Positions 45,104 through 53,513 of a stretch of DNA of 64,000 nt are shown here, one piece after another. Position 1 is the first letter of the stretch, and every line of letters starts with the position of its first letter. Under the pieces are notes generated by a model, which saw only the letters and a program-made list of their open reading frames with translations, did no database searches and was not told where the DNA came from. The stretch comes from Raffaelea ambrosiae (lineage: Eukaryota; Ascomycota; Sordariomycetes; Ophiostomatales; Ophiostomataceae), in contig PCDI01000005.1 in the NCBI GenBank assembly GCA_002778195.1, positions 649,075 through 713,074 on the forward strand. The letters run 5' to 3'. The translations under genes and the position numbers were made by a program.

Positions 45104-47896
45104 TTAATCAAACAAGTCATCATCGTCCAAGTTGTCGCCGACAACTTCCTCGACAGCATCCTCGTCGTCCAGCATCATCGAGTCCTCGTCCGAGTCAAGC
45201 TCGCTGCCGTGCCGGTTGCTGCCCACAATGGCAATCTTGTTGTCGACGAGGTCGACGCGTGCCGTCTCGCCGTCCCGGATGCTGCCGCGCAGGATCAGGA
45301 TGGCCAGCTTGTTGAGGACCTCCTTCTCGATCAGCCGAGCCAGAGGACGGGCACCATAGGCTGGCGAGTAGCCTGCGTTGCCCAGGTAGTCCTTGGCCTC
45401 GTCTGTGACCACAATCTGCACGTTGCGGTTGTTGTCGTTGAGCCGCTTCTGTATTTCGAACACGCGCAGATCCACAATCTTGCGGATCTCCCGCCGCGTC
45501 AGCCGGTTGAAGATGACAATCGACGAGATACGGTTCAGGAATTCAGGCAAGAAGTAGTTGCGCAGAGCATTCATCACCAGCTCGCGGGTCGTCGGGTCGA
45601 TCTTGCCGTCCTTGCCTGAGGGCCGGGCCAGGTACTCGGCGCCCAAGTTGGACGTCATCACCACAATGCAGTTCTTGGCGTCCACAACCCGGCCCTGGCC
45701 ATCCGTGATCCGGCCGTCGTCCATCAGCTGCAGCAGCACCGTCAGCACTTCCTTGGCAGCCTTCTCGACCTCGTCAAACAGCAGGATCGAGAACGGACGC
45801 CGCCGAAGCGCCTCAGTCAGCTGGCCACCGGCATCGTGGCCGACGTAGCCCGGGGGAGCGCCGATCATCCGGCTCAGCGAGTGCCGCTCCTGGTACTCGG
45901 ACATGTCGAACCGAATCATGGCCTTGGGGTCGTCAAACAGGAACTCGGCCAGCGCCTTGGTCAGAAGCGTCTTGCCGGTACCCGAGGGACCGCAGAAGAG
46001 GAAGCTGGGCGGCTGGTTGGGGTTGGCCAGGCCCGACCGCTGCAGCCGGATCGCGTTCGACACCGACTGCACCGCCTCCCTCTGTCCCACAACAACATTG
46101 CCCAGAGCCCGCTCCATGTGCAGAAGCTTCTCCTTCTCGGTGGTCTTGAGCCGCGTCACGGGGATGCCGGTCCACCGCGCCACAATCTCGTTGATCTGGT
46201 CGGGGCCGACCACGTCGGTGATCATAGAGCCGCCCGTGTCGGCCGAGTTGGCGCCCAGCGCGGCATCGGCTGCTGCCTTCTCCTTCTCGAGCTCCTTGAT
46301 GATATCCTGCTGCTCGGGAATGGCGTAAAACTTGAGGTCGGCTGCGCGCGCGGTATCGTTCACGCGCGACGCATCCTCCATCTTCACCGTGAGCTGCTCC
46401 AGCTTGAGCTTGGCCTCCTGGATGTCCTTGCCGCGCTTCCGTTCGCTCTCGTACTTTTCGCGCAGCGGCCGCAGCTCCTCCTCGACGTTGCTGGCATCCT
46501 GCTTGGCTTGCGCCAGCCGCGTCTTGGAGGCGTCGTCCTTCTCGCGGGACAGGGCGTGGATCTCGATCTGCAGCTGCCGCAGCTTGCGCTCGAGCGAGTC
46601 GATGATCTCGGGCTGGGACTCGCGCGCCACCCGCACGGCCGCCGCGGCCTCGTCGACCAGGTCGACGGCCGAGTCGGGCAGACGCCGCGATGTCAGGTAG
46701 CGGGCGGCCAGGTTGGCCGACGCCACCAGGGCGCTGTCGGTGATGTTGACACCGTGGTGGACCTCGTACTTCTCCTTGAGACCACGCAGAATGGAAATGG
46801 CCTCGGGGATGGTGGGCTCCTTGACAATGACCTGCTGGAAACGACGCTCAAAGGCGGCATCCTTCTCAATGTACTTGCGGTACTCGGCCAGGGTCGTGGC
46901 ACCGATGCAGTGCAGCTGTCCGCGGGCCAGCATGGGCTTGAGCAGGTTGGCCGCGTCCATGCCGCCCTCGCCGGACGAGCCAGCACCCATCAGCAGGTGG
47001 ATCTCGTCGACAAAGAGCACAATCATGTCCTTGGATTCGGTGATTTCCTTGAGCACGCCCTTCATCCGCTCTTCGAACTCGCCACGGTACTTGCTGCCGG
47101 CTACCAGGGCGCCGACGTCGAGGGACAGCAGCTTGCAGGCAGCCAGGTTGTCGGGCACATCGGCGTTGACGATTCGCTGAGCGAGGCCTTCGACCACGGT
47201 GGTCTTGCCCACACCCGGCTCGCCGATAAGCACCGGGTTGTTCTTGGTACGCCGCGACAGAATGCGGACGACACGCCGGATCTCTTCTTCACGGCCAATG
47301 ACCGGGTCGATCTTGCCCTCGCGGGCCATGGCGGTCATGTCGATGGTGAACTTGGCCAGGTTCTCGTTCTCCTCCTCCGTGTCGGCGGTCTTGGAGTCGA
47401 CGCGGCGCGTGCCGCGGATGGTGGTCACGGCCTCCTGCACCAGCTTGGGCTTGGGGATGTTAGCCTCCTTGAGGCACACCTGGAAGGAGGCGTCCTCGGA
47501 CAGGGCCGAGATCAGGTGGTCGACGGCAATGTACGAGTCTTTCTGCATCTTCTGTAGCTCGTTGGCCTTGCGGAAGACGGTGTTGAGTGACGGCGCGAAG
47601 GAGACCTGGTCCGGCGGCGGGTCTTGGCTGGGCAGCCGCACCAGGTTCTTCTTGAGGGCGCGGTCGAACAGCTGCGGGTCGCCATGTGCCCGCTCAATGA
47701 CCTGGCGCAGGAAGGTGCTGCTGGTGCCGCCCGCGGGCGGGTTCTGCTGGTCCTTGGACTTGTCGGGTGGCGGGTCGATCAGCGAGACGGCGAGATGGAC
47801 CGGCAGCACTTGCGAGTGGGCATACTGCATGGCCAGGTTGACAGAGTCCTCGATCGCCTTCTGGGCCCGGTCGGTGAATTCCATCTTAGAGTTCAT
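45104..47896 (-). CDS. HSP104: Hsp104/ClpB-type AAA+ protein disaggregase
   Basis: A single-exon gene encoding 930 aa, the usual size for fungal Hsp104/Hsp98. It has the Clp-N domain (about 1-160, begins MEFTDRAQKAIEDS), AAA1 with Walker A GEPGVGKT at 225-232 and Walker B FVDEIH ending near 300, the middle coiled-coil M-domain (about 410-530), and AAA2 with Walker A GPSGTGKT at 635-642, pore loop GYVGHD and arginine-bearing FLNRISSIVIF. The acidic tail ends DDDDLFD, a likely docking site for TPR co-chaperones by comparison with yeast. It threads aggregated proteins for refolding with Hsp70/Hsp40 in the cytosol and nucleus, and is needed for thermotolerance. All ATPase motifs are intact. The start could be Met5, but ATG 47896 is upstream and in frame. 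It is divergent from MHR1, with heat- and stress-type promoter sites upstream. Confidence 0.97.
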   Translation of the reverse strand: MNSKMEFTDRAQKAIEDSVNLAMQYAHSQVLPVHLAVSLIDPPPDKSKDQQNPPAGGTSSTFLRQVIERAHGDPQLFDRALKKNLVRLPSQDPPPDQVSFAPSLNTVFRKANELQKMQKDSYIAVDHLISALSEDASFQVCLKEANIPKPKLVQEAVTTIRGTRRVDSKTADTEEENENLAKFTIDMTAMAREGKIDPVIGREEEIRRVVRILSRRTKNNPVLIGEPGVGKTTVVEGLAQRIVNADVPDNLAACKLLSLDVGALVAGSKYRGEFEERMKGVLKEITESKDMIVLFVDEIHLLMGAGSSGEGGMDAANLLKPMLARGQLHCIGATTLAEYRKYIEKDAAFERRFQQVIVKEPTIPEAISILRGLKEKYEVHHGVNITDSALVASANLAARYLTSRRLPDSAVDLVDEAAAAVRVARESQPEIIDSLERKLRQLQIEIHALSREKDDASKTRLAQAKQDASNVEEELRPLREKYESERKRGKDIQEAKLKLEQLTVKMEDASRVNDTARAADLKFYAIPEQQDIIKELEKEKAAADAALGANSADTGGSMITDVVGPDQINEIVARWTGIPVTRLKTTEKEKLLHMERALGNVVVGQREAVQSVSNAIRLQRSGLANPNQPPSFLFCGPSGTGKTLLTKALAEFLFDDPKAMIRFDMSEYQERHSLSRMIGAPPGYVGHDAGGQLTEALRRRPFSILLFDEVEKAAKEVLTVLLQLMDDGRITDGQGRVVDAKNCIVVMTSNLGAEYLARPSGKDGKIDPTTRELVMNALRNYFLPEFLNRISSIVIFNRLTRREIRKIVDLRVFEIQKRLNDNNRNVQIVVTDEAKDYLGNAGYSPAYGARPLARLIEKEVLNKLAILILRGSIRDGETARVDLVDNKIAIVGSNRHGSELDSDEDSMMLDDEDAVEEVVGDNLDDDDLFD

Positions 47897-48142
47897 GGTG
47901 GGCTAGCGTGTGTGTGTGGCTGCAGAGACAAATGGTCTCAGACAGTCGGGTATAGTAGAGAAAGAAGGTAAAAAAAAAGTGGAAAATGCAAATGAGGCGG
48001 AAAAAGAGAGTTGGTGATAATCTCGAGCCTGGATGTCCTCGAGCACACTCTCCTCTGTGTTCGGGTTTGTTTTTCTGTGAAAGAATGTATGTGTGTCTCG
48101 AGGCAAGTTTCTCTTCTGTGAGCTGTCTTGTCGAGACCAAGG

Positions 48143-48150
48143 GAAGCTTC
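48143..48150 (-). promoter_or_regulatory. Candidate heat-shock element upstream of HSP104
   Basis: GAAGCTTC is a perfect GAA-nn-TTC inverted pair, 247 bp upstream of the HSP104 ATG. A further TTC/GAA cluster (TTCAGAAGCTGTTTC) lies at 48175-48189. Canonical HSEs have three or more units, so this is a weak match. Confidence 0.4.
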
Positions 48151-48230
48151 AGACACGGTCGTGGGGTGTTGTGTTCAGAAGCTGTTTCGTCGTCGAATGT
48201 TTTTGCAAGATGTGCAAGGGTTTCGTTTCG

Positions 48231-48238
48231 TCTTTATA
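48231..48238 (-). promoter_or_regulatory. TATA-like box of HSP104
   Basis: The minus strand reads TATAAAGA, about 335 bp upstream of the ATG. The position implies a leader of roughly 300 nt, which is common for fungal heat-shock genes. Confidence 0.45.
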
Positions 48239-48292
48239 AGAAGAACCCTGAGTGTCAATGATGGTGTGAGTTTCAACAGTGCTTGTGTTGGG

Positions 48293-48297
48293 AGGGG
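48293..48297 (+). promoter_or_regulatory. STRE-like AGGGG upstream of the HSP104 TATA
   Basis: The pentamer AGGGG matches the fungal stress-response element and lies about 55 bp 5' of the TATA-like box with respect to HSP104. It is a short motif, so chance occurrence is possible. Confidence 0.3.
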
Positions 48298-48456
48298 AAA
48301 GGAAGAAGGAACACAACGCACAGTCAGTCAATGCCGGCAATTCCGCTATTTATGCTCGGAGGGGTGTGGATGGGTGTGAGAGAGAGGGCAGGCCCGATCA
48401 TGAAAAGAAGCACCAAATGGGGCCGAGCTACTTATGGTGGGATGATGCTCCAAGGC

Positions 48457-48590
48457 GCTGGCTGTTGCTGGTTGTTGCTGGCTCCTGCTGGCTCCTGCTG
48501 GTATGCCTAGGAGACCACCTGCGGCCCTGCTGTGGGACCCTGCTGGCTGCTGCCGGTGCCTACTGGCTACTGCTGGCCAGTGCTAGTAAG
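48457..48590 (+). repeat. Degenerate CTGGCTCCTG-type minisatellite
   Basis: It includes exact GCTGGCTCCT copies side by side (about 48478-48500), flanked by degenerate GCTG(G/T)T and CTACTGGCT units. Confidence 0.75.
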
Positions 48591-48818
48591 CTCCCAGAAG
48601 CCTCTCGAAACGCCTGGCAAGTGCCAGCAAGCGCCCACCTTTGGCGTATCCTGATTGGCCAGAGAACAAGCTTTTTAGCCTCCCAACTGCGATCACTGCA
48701 TGGTGGGGTGGTTTCATGGCGGATCTGACTAAGCCAGTTGCTGCGGGGTGTGGTGCTATGCTACGATCTTGCAGAGATAATAGACCCGTGGCTGGTACGT
48801 GGCTGACTGGAATTGGTC

Positions 48819-48826
48819 CACGTGAC
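48819..48826 (+). promoter_or_regulatory. CACGTGAC E-box upstream of MHR1
   Basis: A palindromic CACGTG core followed by AC, as in Cbf1/bHLH sites, 151 bp before the MHR1 ATG and flanked by two CCAAT cores. CCAAT (HAP complex) control is plausible for a mitochondrial ribosome gene. Confidence 0.35.
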
Positions 48827-48976
48827 CCTCTTTCAATTGGTGACCCAGAAATTTCTCGACCCTGCGAAAAAAGCTTCCCTAGATGGTGAACGTGTGTGTG
48901 TAGTCGGAGGGCAAACTTGCGCACGATCCGGAGAAACGAAAGCGAGCCAACGCGACGATCCCCCCCCTTCCACACC

Positions 48977-49852
48977 ATGAACGGCTTGACGATCCAACAG
49001 GGCCTGCGCCAATTGGCACGGACAGGCCCGGCGCCGGTGTCTGCCGTGTCGCGGACCTGCATCCGGACCCTCAAACGGTATCGGAAACCACGGCCGGAGC
49101 TGACAAAGTTCCCGGAGCACCACGGCGAGCAGATCTGGGTCTTCAATCACATCATGACCAACCAGGTCGTATACTCACACACACCAGTATTAAGGGTGTG
49201 TACACGTGCCCGTTGATCGACGACGATTGTTGTCTTACTTTGTTTGACATGCTCTTGACTAACACTTCTTCCTCTTCTCCAGAACAACCGTGCTCTGAAC
49301 CAACTACCATTCAATGGCAAGAAGACCAAGCCGGCCAAGTTGCGGAAAGACTACTGGATGCCCATGGCGCTGATCCAGTTCGAAGAAGGGTCGGGCGTCG
49401 TCGGCCAGTCGGTGTTCCAGAAGCTGCGCGAGTTCCGTCGACTACACGAGCTGTCGTGGGGCCACCAGCAGAACGAACTGTACGGGATGGAGCGGAAAGA
49501 GCGACACCAGGCGCTGTGCGACCAGCGGGCGAACAGCATCGCTGACATGGCGGCCGTGCTGGGCGGGGCCGGCGCAGGGAACCGGATATTGCTGGAGGCT
49601 GGGACCAAGGACAGCAAGGACAGCAAGGACAGCGAGGACAACAAGGACGGCAAAGCCCTCAAGGTCAGCCAAGCCAAAGAAGACGGCAGTAACCTGGCCC
49701 CCGCCACGGTGTTCTGGAACAACGAGAGCGATCTCAACGTAGCCCGCATGTGGACGAAGAACGTGCGGCACGCGGCTGGGCTGCCGTCGTTCAAGACGAG
49801 GAGAGCGATAGCTCCCGAAGAAAATCAGCAGCAGGAGGGAGTACCGGCATGA
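48977..49852 (+). CDS. MHR1: Mitochondrial large ribosomal subunit protein mL67 / Mhr1
   Basis: Two exons, 48977-49195 and 49283-49852 (87-bp intron GTGTGT...CTCCAG), give 262 aa. The N-terminus (about 35 residues with Arg, Ser, Ala and no acidic residues) looks like a mitochondrial presequence. The family block follows: EHHGEQIWVFNHIMTNQVVYS, then across the splice NNRALNQLPFNGKKTKPAKLRKDYW, MALIQFEEG, VFQKLREFRRLHELSW, and RANSIADMAAVL. Yeast Mhr1 acts in mitochondrial DNA recombination and is also mL67 of the mitoribosome; the dual role is family knowledge, not visible here. A short Lys/Asp-repeat linker (KDSKDSKDSEDNKDGK) is an oddity of this copy. The C-terminus FWNNESDLNVARMWTKNV is conserved. 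Confidence 0.9.
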
Positions 49853-50282
49853 CCAAAGAGAGAGCAGTTCGACACCAGAGAAGTACGGCGAGAGGGGCGG
49901 CGATAGACACAATAATGCATGACATCACAGATGGAAAGGGGGGGGCTTTGCATTTGAGCGCCAAAAGAAAATCACACAGACACACATGAAATGTACAACA
50001 GTTGTATATAAAAAGTAAGAGGGGCGAAAAAAAGAAAGAGAGAAAGCTTTCTTTTTATTTTGTTGGTTGGTCTGTATATGCTACCAAAAAAAAAAAAAAA
50101 TCACAACCCCGTTTGAAAACAGGGGAAACTGTTCCCATCCAGTGATATGAGGAGTGGACAGGGTGTTCCCACAAAAGACAAAAAAAGGACAAAAGAAAGA
50201 GCGAGATGCTATTCGTGGTTCATGGTTCATGGTATTTCGCCCAAAAAAAGAAAAAACCCCCCTTAAAACCCCCCCTTAAATA
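49853..50282. other. Convergent intergenic region
   Basis: This is 430 bp between the 3' ends of MHR1 and the sulfotransferase-like gene, with A-rich runs including a poly-A near 50086-50100. No coding pattern was seen. Confidence 0.6.
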
Positions 50283-51417
50283 CTAAAACTTGAGAGCAAA
50301 CGACTTGAGATACTCATAGTCGGCAATGTTGGCCTCGACACAGTCACGAATGGCCTTTTGGCCCTCGTCGCCGTACTTGGCCTTCCACTCCTTGTCCTCG
50401 AGGTCGGTGCTGGGTGTCTTGTGGTGGGCCGCCCGCGGCTTCAGGCCCGTGCTGGCCAGCGCGTCGTTGTGGAAGCCGGCCCACTTGGCAAACGCCTCGG
50501 CGGCGTGCTGCTGGCTGCGGTCGTCGGCCCACTGGAGCATGGCCGGCGTGTAGTCGAGGCCGACGTCGCGGCAAAAGGCCTGGATGGCCTCGACGGGGCG
50601 GTCCAGCAGGTCGTCGGCGTCGATGACAGTGATGGGCACGGCGGCGGTGCCTTCCTTCCCGACCATACCCTCTCCACGCAGATAATCAAAGAGCCGACGC
50701 AGCTCGGTGTAGCCGGCCTCGCTGGGCATGAAGTCGCGGAAGCCGGTGGCGTCGACCAGGGGCGGAATGGTGCAGCGGTAGTACGACGGGATGGCGCGGC
50801 GCGGATGCCGGATGAGGAAGGCAAAGTGGAAGCGGCGCAGGACCGTCTCGGGCAGGACCGTCGGGTTGTTGGAAGTTTTGGACGTGGACGAGGACGACGA
50901 GGGCGACGACGACAGCGACGGGGCCGCGAGCTCGCCGTTGGCCAGGCTCACCAGGGACGGAGCAATGTCTGTGGGCTGGCCGTCCGGGGCAAACAGGTAG
51001 TAGGCCATATCTTTGACAAAGAGGCGCTGGAAGTTGTTAGCCAGGAAAGGGTTCTTTTCTTTCAGTCAACACCGGCCAGCTGTATGCCACTTGGGTACCT
51101 TATCCCCACCGTCCAGACGGTCGACGACGTCTTTGTAGGTGGTCTTGGCAAAGCCGCTGGTCTCACGGCTGGCGGCATCGTCTGCGAACCGGTCGCCGAG
51201 ACGCTCAGGGCCGTAGTAGAACGCATCGCCAAAGGGCTCGTGAGCACACGCGAGGTCCTCTGGGCGTGTCATGAAGACCTGTTTTGTGCGTGTGTGATTA
51301 GTTTCGAGGGGTCAGACCAACAGCCGTGCAGAAACTGGGGATAGCTTCACATACACGCTCGAAAGCTGTAGAGCATGACCGTGGATGAGTGGCCAGGAAT
51401 ATAGGAGGAGCAGTCAT
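50283..51417 (-). CDS. Sulfotransferase-like P-loop protein
   Basis: Exons are the complement of 51355-51417, 51099-51278 and 50283-51026, giving 328 aa; introns GTATGT...AACAG (76 bp) and GTACCC...TTCCAG (72 bp, CTAAC branch). The joined N-terminus reads APPIFLATHPRSCSTAFER, the 5'-phosphosulfate (P-loop-like) binding motif of PAPS sulfotransferases. The next exon, VFMTRPEDLACAHEPFGDAFYYGPERL, resembles fungal members of this P-loop family. A 3'-phosphate motif follows at FLIRHPRRAIPSYYR. The Ser-rich linker (SSSPSSSSSTSK) is low complexity. The C-terminus ends with a helix (DCVEANIADYEYLKSFALKF). The substrate is unknown and I do not name a pathway. The motifs suggest an active PAPS-dependent transferase, though the catalytic base is not obvious. 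No biosynthetic neighbours are present. Confidence 0.8.
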
Positions 51418-53513
51418 GGTAGAGAGAAAGCAATGAGAAAATAGACGGGATGAAGGGCGAGGATCAATTGAGATGTTCAGGCAAAGAATGGAACTTTCTG
51501 GCGGACTTCAATGGAAGAAAAGGTACAGGACCAGAGAAGAGCTTGGTTGGGTGTGTGTGATCTCCTTGGGCTCTCGACATATCTACTATATATATAAAAA
51601 GCTACTAAGAAGAACGACAAAAAAGGGTCAAGGAAAAAAGGTACCAGTGGGAAGGAGCGAGACAGCTATTTTGGGCCGAGAAACCTTGGCTGTGTCTAAG
51701 TCTTCGGCCGCACCTGCCCTTTTTCTCGTGTGTACTCGAACGGTGCAGCAAAAGCCCCAAGATATGATGTAGTTAAGTAGCTATGATGTAACTAGCTTGC
51801 AAAAGCCGAGTGACTAGTGAGAAAGAAACGTGCACACGTACCGGGATATGCGCGTCTTACCCGTACAACAAAGGTACCCCCTGTGAACTCTTGAAGAAAA
51901 ATACATCCAAAGACACGGCGCTACATAGCTTCATGGAAAGCTCTGCCGTCTGTGTCTGGCTTTCAGTATCAGTCGGCTGTGCTCTCTTGGCCCTGGGCAA
52001 AAGGTTTTTTTTTTTTTTTTTTTTAGCAACCCCACAATTGGCCTAGAGCGTTCCTTGTAAGTGGAACAGAAGAAAACATCGACGTCACCAGGAGGGGGAC
52101 CAGGGGAGACTGGCCACCCTCCCTTGTGTTGTGGAGGATGCACGGAAAGGAGGGTGGTCATCGAGAGTGGGCGGTTTAGTCACTGGTTGATCAAAGGTTG
52201 AGCAGGGTGGCAAAGAAGATGTGTCCAGCCTTACTAGGAAGTGGAAGAAGGGGGAAAGAGCGAAGAAAAGAGAGAGGAGGAAAAAACAGAAGAAAAAAAA
52301 TAGAAAAGAACAGAAACAGAAGAAGGGAAGTAAAAGGGGGGGGAATGAATGAAAAGAAATGAAGGGAAAGGAAACAAAAGAAAAGAAAAGAAACAGAAAC
52401 AGAAACAAAAATAAGAAATAGGAAAATAGACACAAGGCAAAAATGAACGCTCTGCTTGCCTATGGATTGGCCTCGTGGGTCGAGTTGGGGTTGCGCATAG
52501 CTCATCAAGAAGTGTACCTTTCCGGTTCTTGCTGGTTCTTTCATGGTTCTTCTTTCCTGTTCCTTGTTCGTCTTTTTTGGCATGTAGCTACGTAGTATAC
52601 TTCTTCATCTCGTTATTTGCTGCTTTCTTTCACATTCACTCTCAGTGGCTCATCAGACAAAGCGTACAAACCAGCTCTGAACAGCTCTTTCATACGCCGA
52701 CTGCCGTTCTCCGGATCTCGCTGCATTGTTCTGTCTTACTTTTCTTCTCGGTTTCTTTTGTTGCCCCCCCAGGAGCCGAGAGAACCTGCAGCTAATGCCT
52801 GCTAGTGGTTTGGCTAGTGGGGGCGTGACGATCCAGAAGGTACATGCATAGCAGAACCTCGCATCCTGAACCGGTTCTGGTTGAAAACGGGGGCAGCCAT
52901 CCACCCACAGCAGTGCCGTATCCGTATGTATACTTTCTCAAGTTCCGCATTGTGGCCAGTCCCCGAGAAAAAAAAAAAAAAGTCGTTTCCCATTCCTCTT
53001 CTGACCCTGTCCGAATCTCTGACAGCAGAAAATCAAAACTCCGCAGTTGTCGACGGCGTCTGGTTGGCTAGCTGAAAGAGCAGCGTGGGATGTTATCTGA
53101 TAGAAAACAAGCTGTATACGATATCCAAACTGAAAAAAAAAAAGACAACCGCAAGGAGCAAGGAAAACAGGCATTCCCAGACGAACCGTCGAGATACCCG
53201 TCTTGTCCAGTGGAAGCGTGGGGTGTTATCTCATAGAAAACGAAATCAAGAAAAGAAACGACACAGTGCCTTCCAAGACATACTCCAGTACAGCGAACAA
53301 CAAGACAACAGGACGACCGCAAAATAAAAATGAAGGCAAACGGGTATCATTGGGCCAGAACTTGCCAGGCCCTGTCTCGGCCGCATAGTGGAGGCCGTAC
53401 ACACCCTCCTCTACGTGGCGTGTCGGGGGACACTCCAATCTACTGTACACACTGTTGACAACGACTGTCAAAATATCAAACACTTTCTTTCATCTTCTAC
53501 CCCCCCCCACACG
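51418..53513. other. Gene-free block with a direct repeat
   Basis: This is 2.1 kb upstream of the sulfotransferase-like gene and downstream of TFC4. It has A/T-rich purine blocks (52230-52440), poly-T and poly-A runs, and the imperfect direct repeat at 53049-53330. No supported gene. Confidence 0.55.
53049..53330 (+). repeat. Imperfect direct repeat, period about 133-139 bp
   Basis: Copy 1 (53049-53155) and copy 2 (53188-53330) share GTCGA, then AGCGTGGG(A/G)TGTTATCT, ATAGAAAAC and, further on, GAC(A/G)ACCGCAA. The spacing differs slightly because of indels. There are no terminal inverted repeats or coding capacity, so it is not called a mobile element. Confidence 0.65.

Larger units (their letters stand above)
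47897..48976. promoter_or_regulatory. Divergent promoter region HSP104 / MHR1
   Basis: This is 1.08 kb. On the HSP104 side it has a TATA-like box, an inverted GAA/TTC pair and an AGGGG stress element. The middle holds a degenerate CTGGCT(C)CTG repeat (48457-48590). On the MHR1 side are CACGTGAC at 48819 and two ATTGG (CCAAT) cores at about 48812 and 48836. Confidence 0.6.

Noticed and set aside
45836..47557. A 573-codon plus-strand frame opposite HSP104
   Set aside because: Complement of the conserved ATPase sequence, with no independent motif.
53049..53330. Mobile element (MITE-like)
   Set aside because: No terminal inverted repeats or target-site duplication could be seen; only an imperfect direct repeat is supported.
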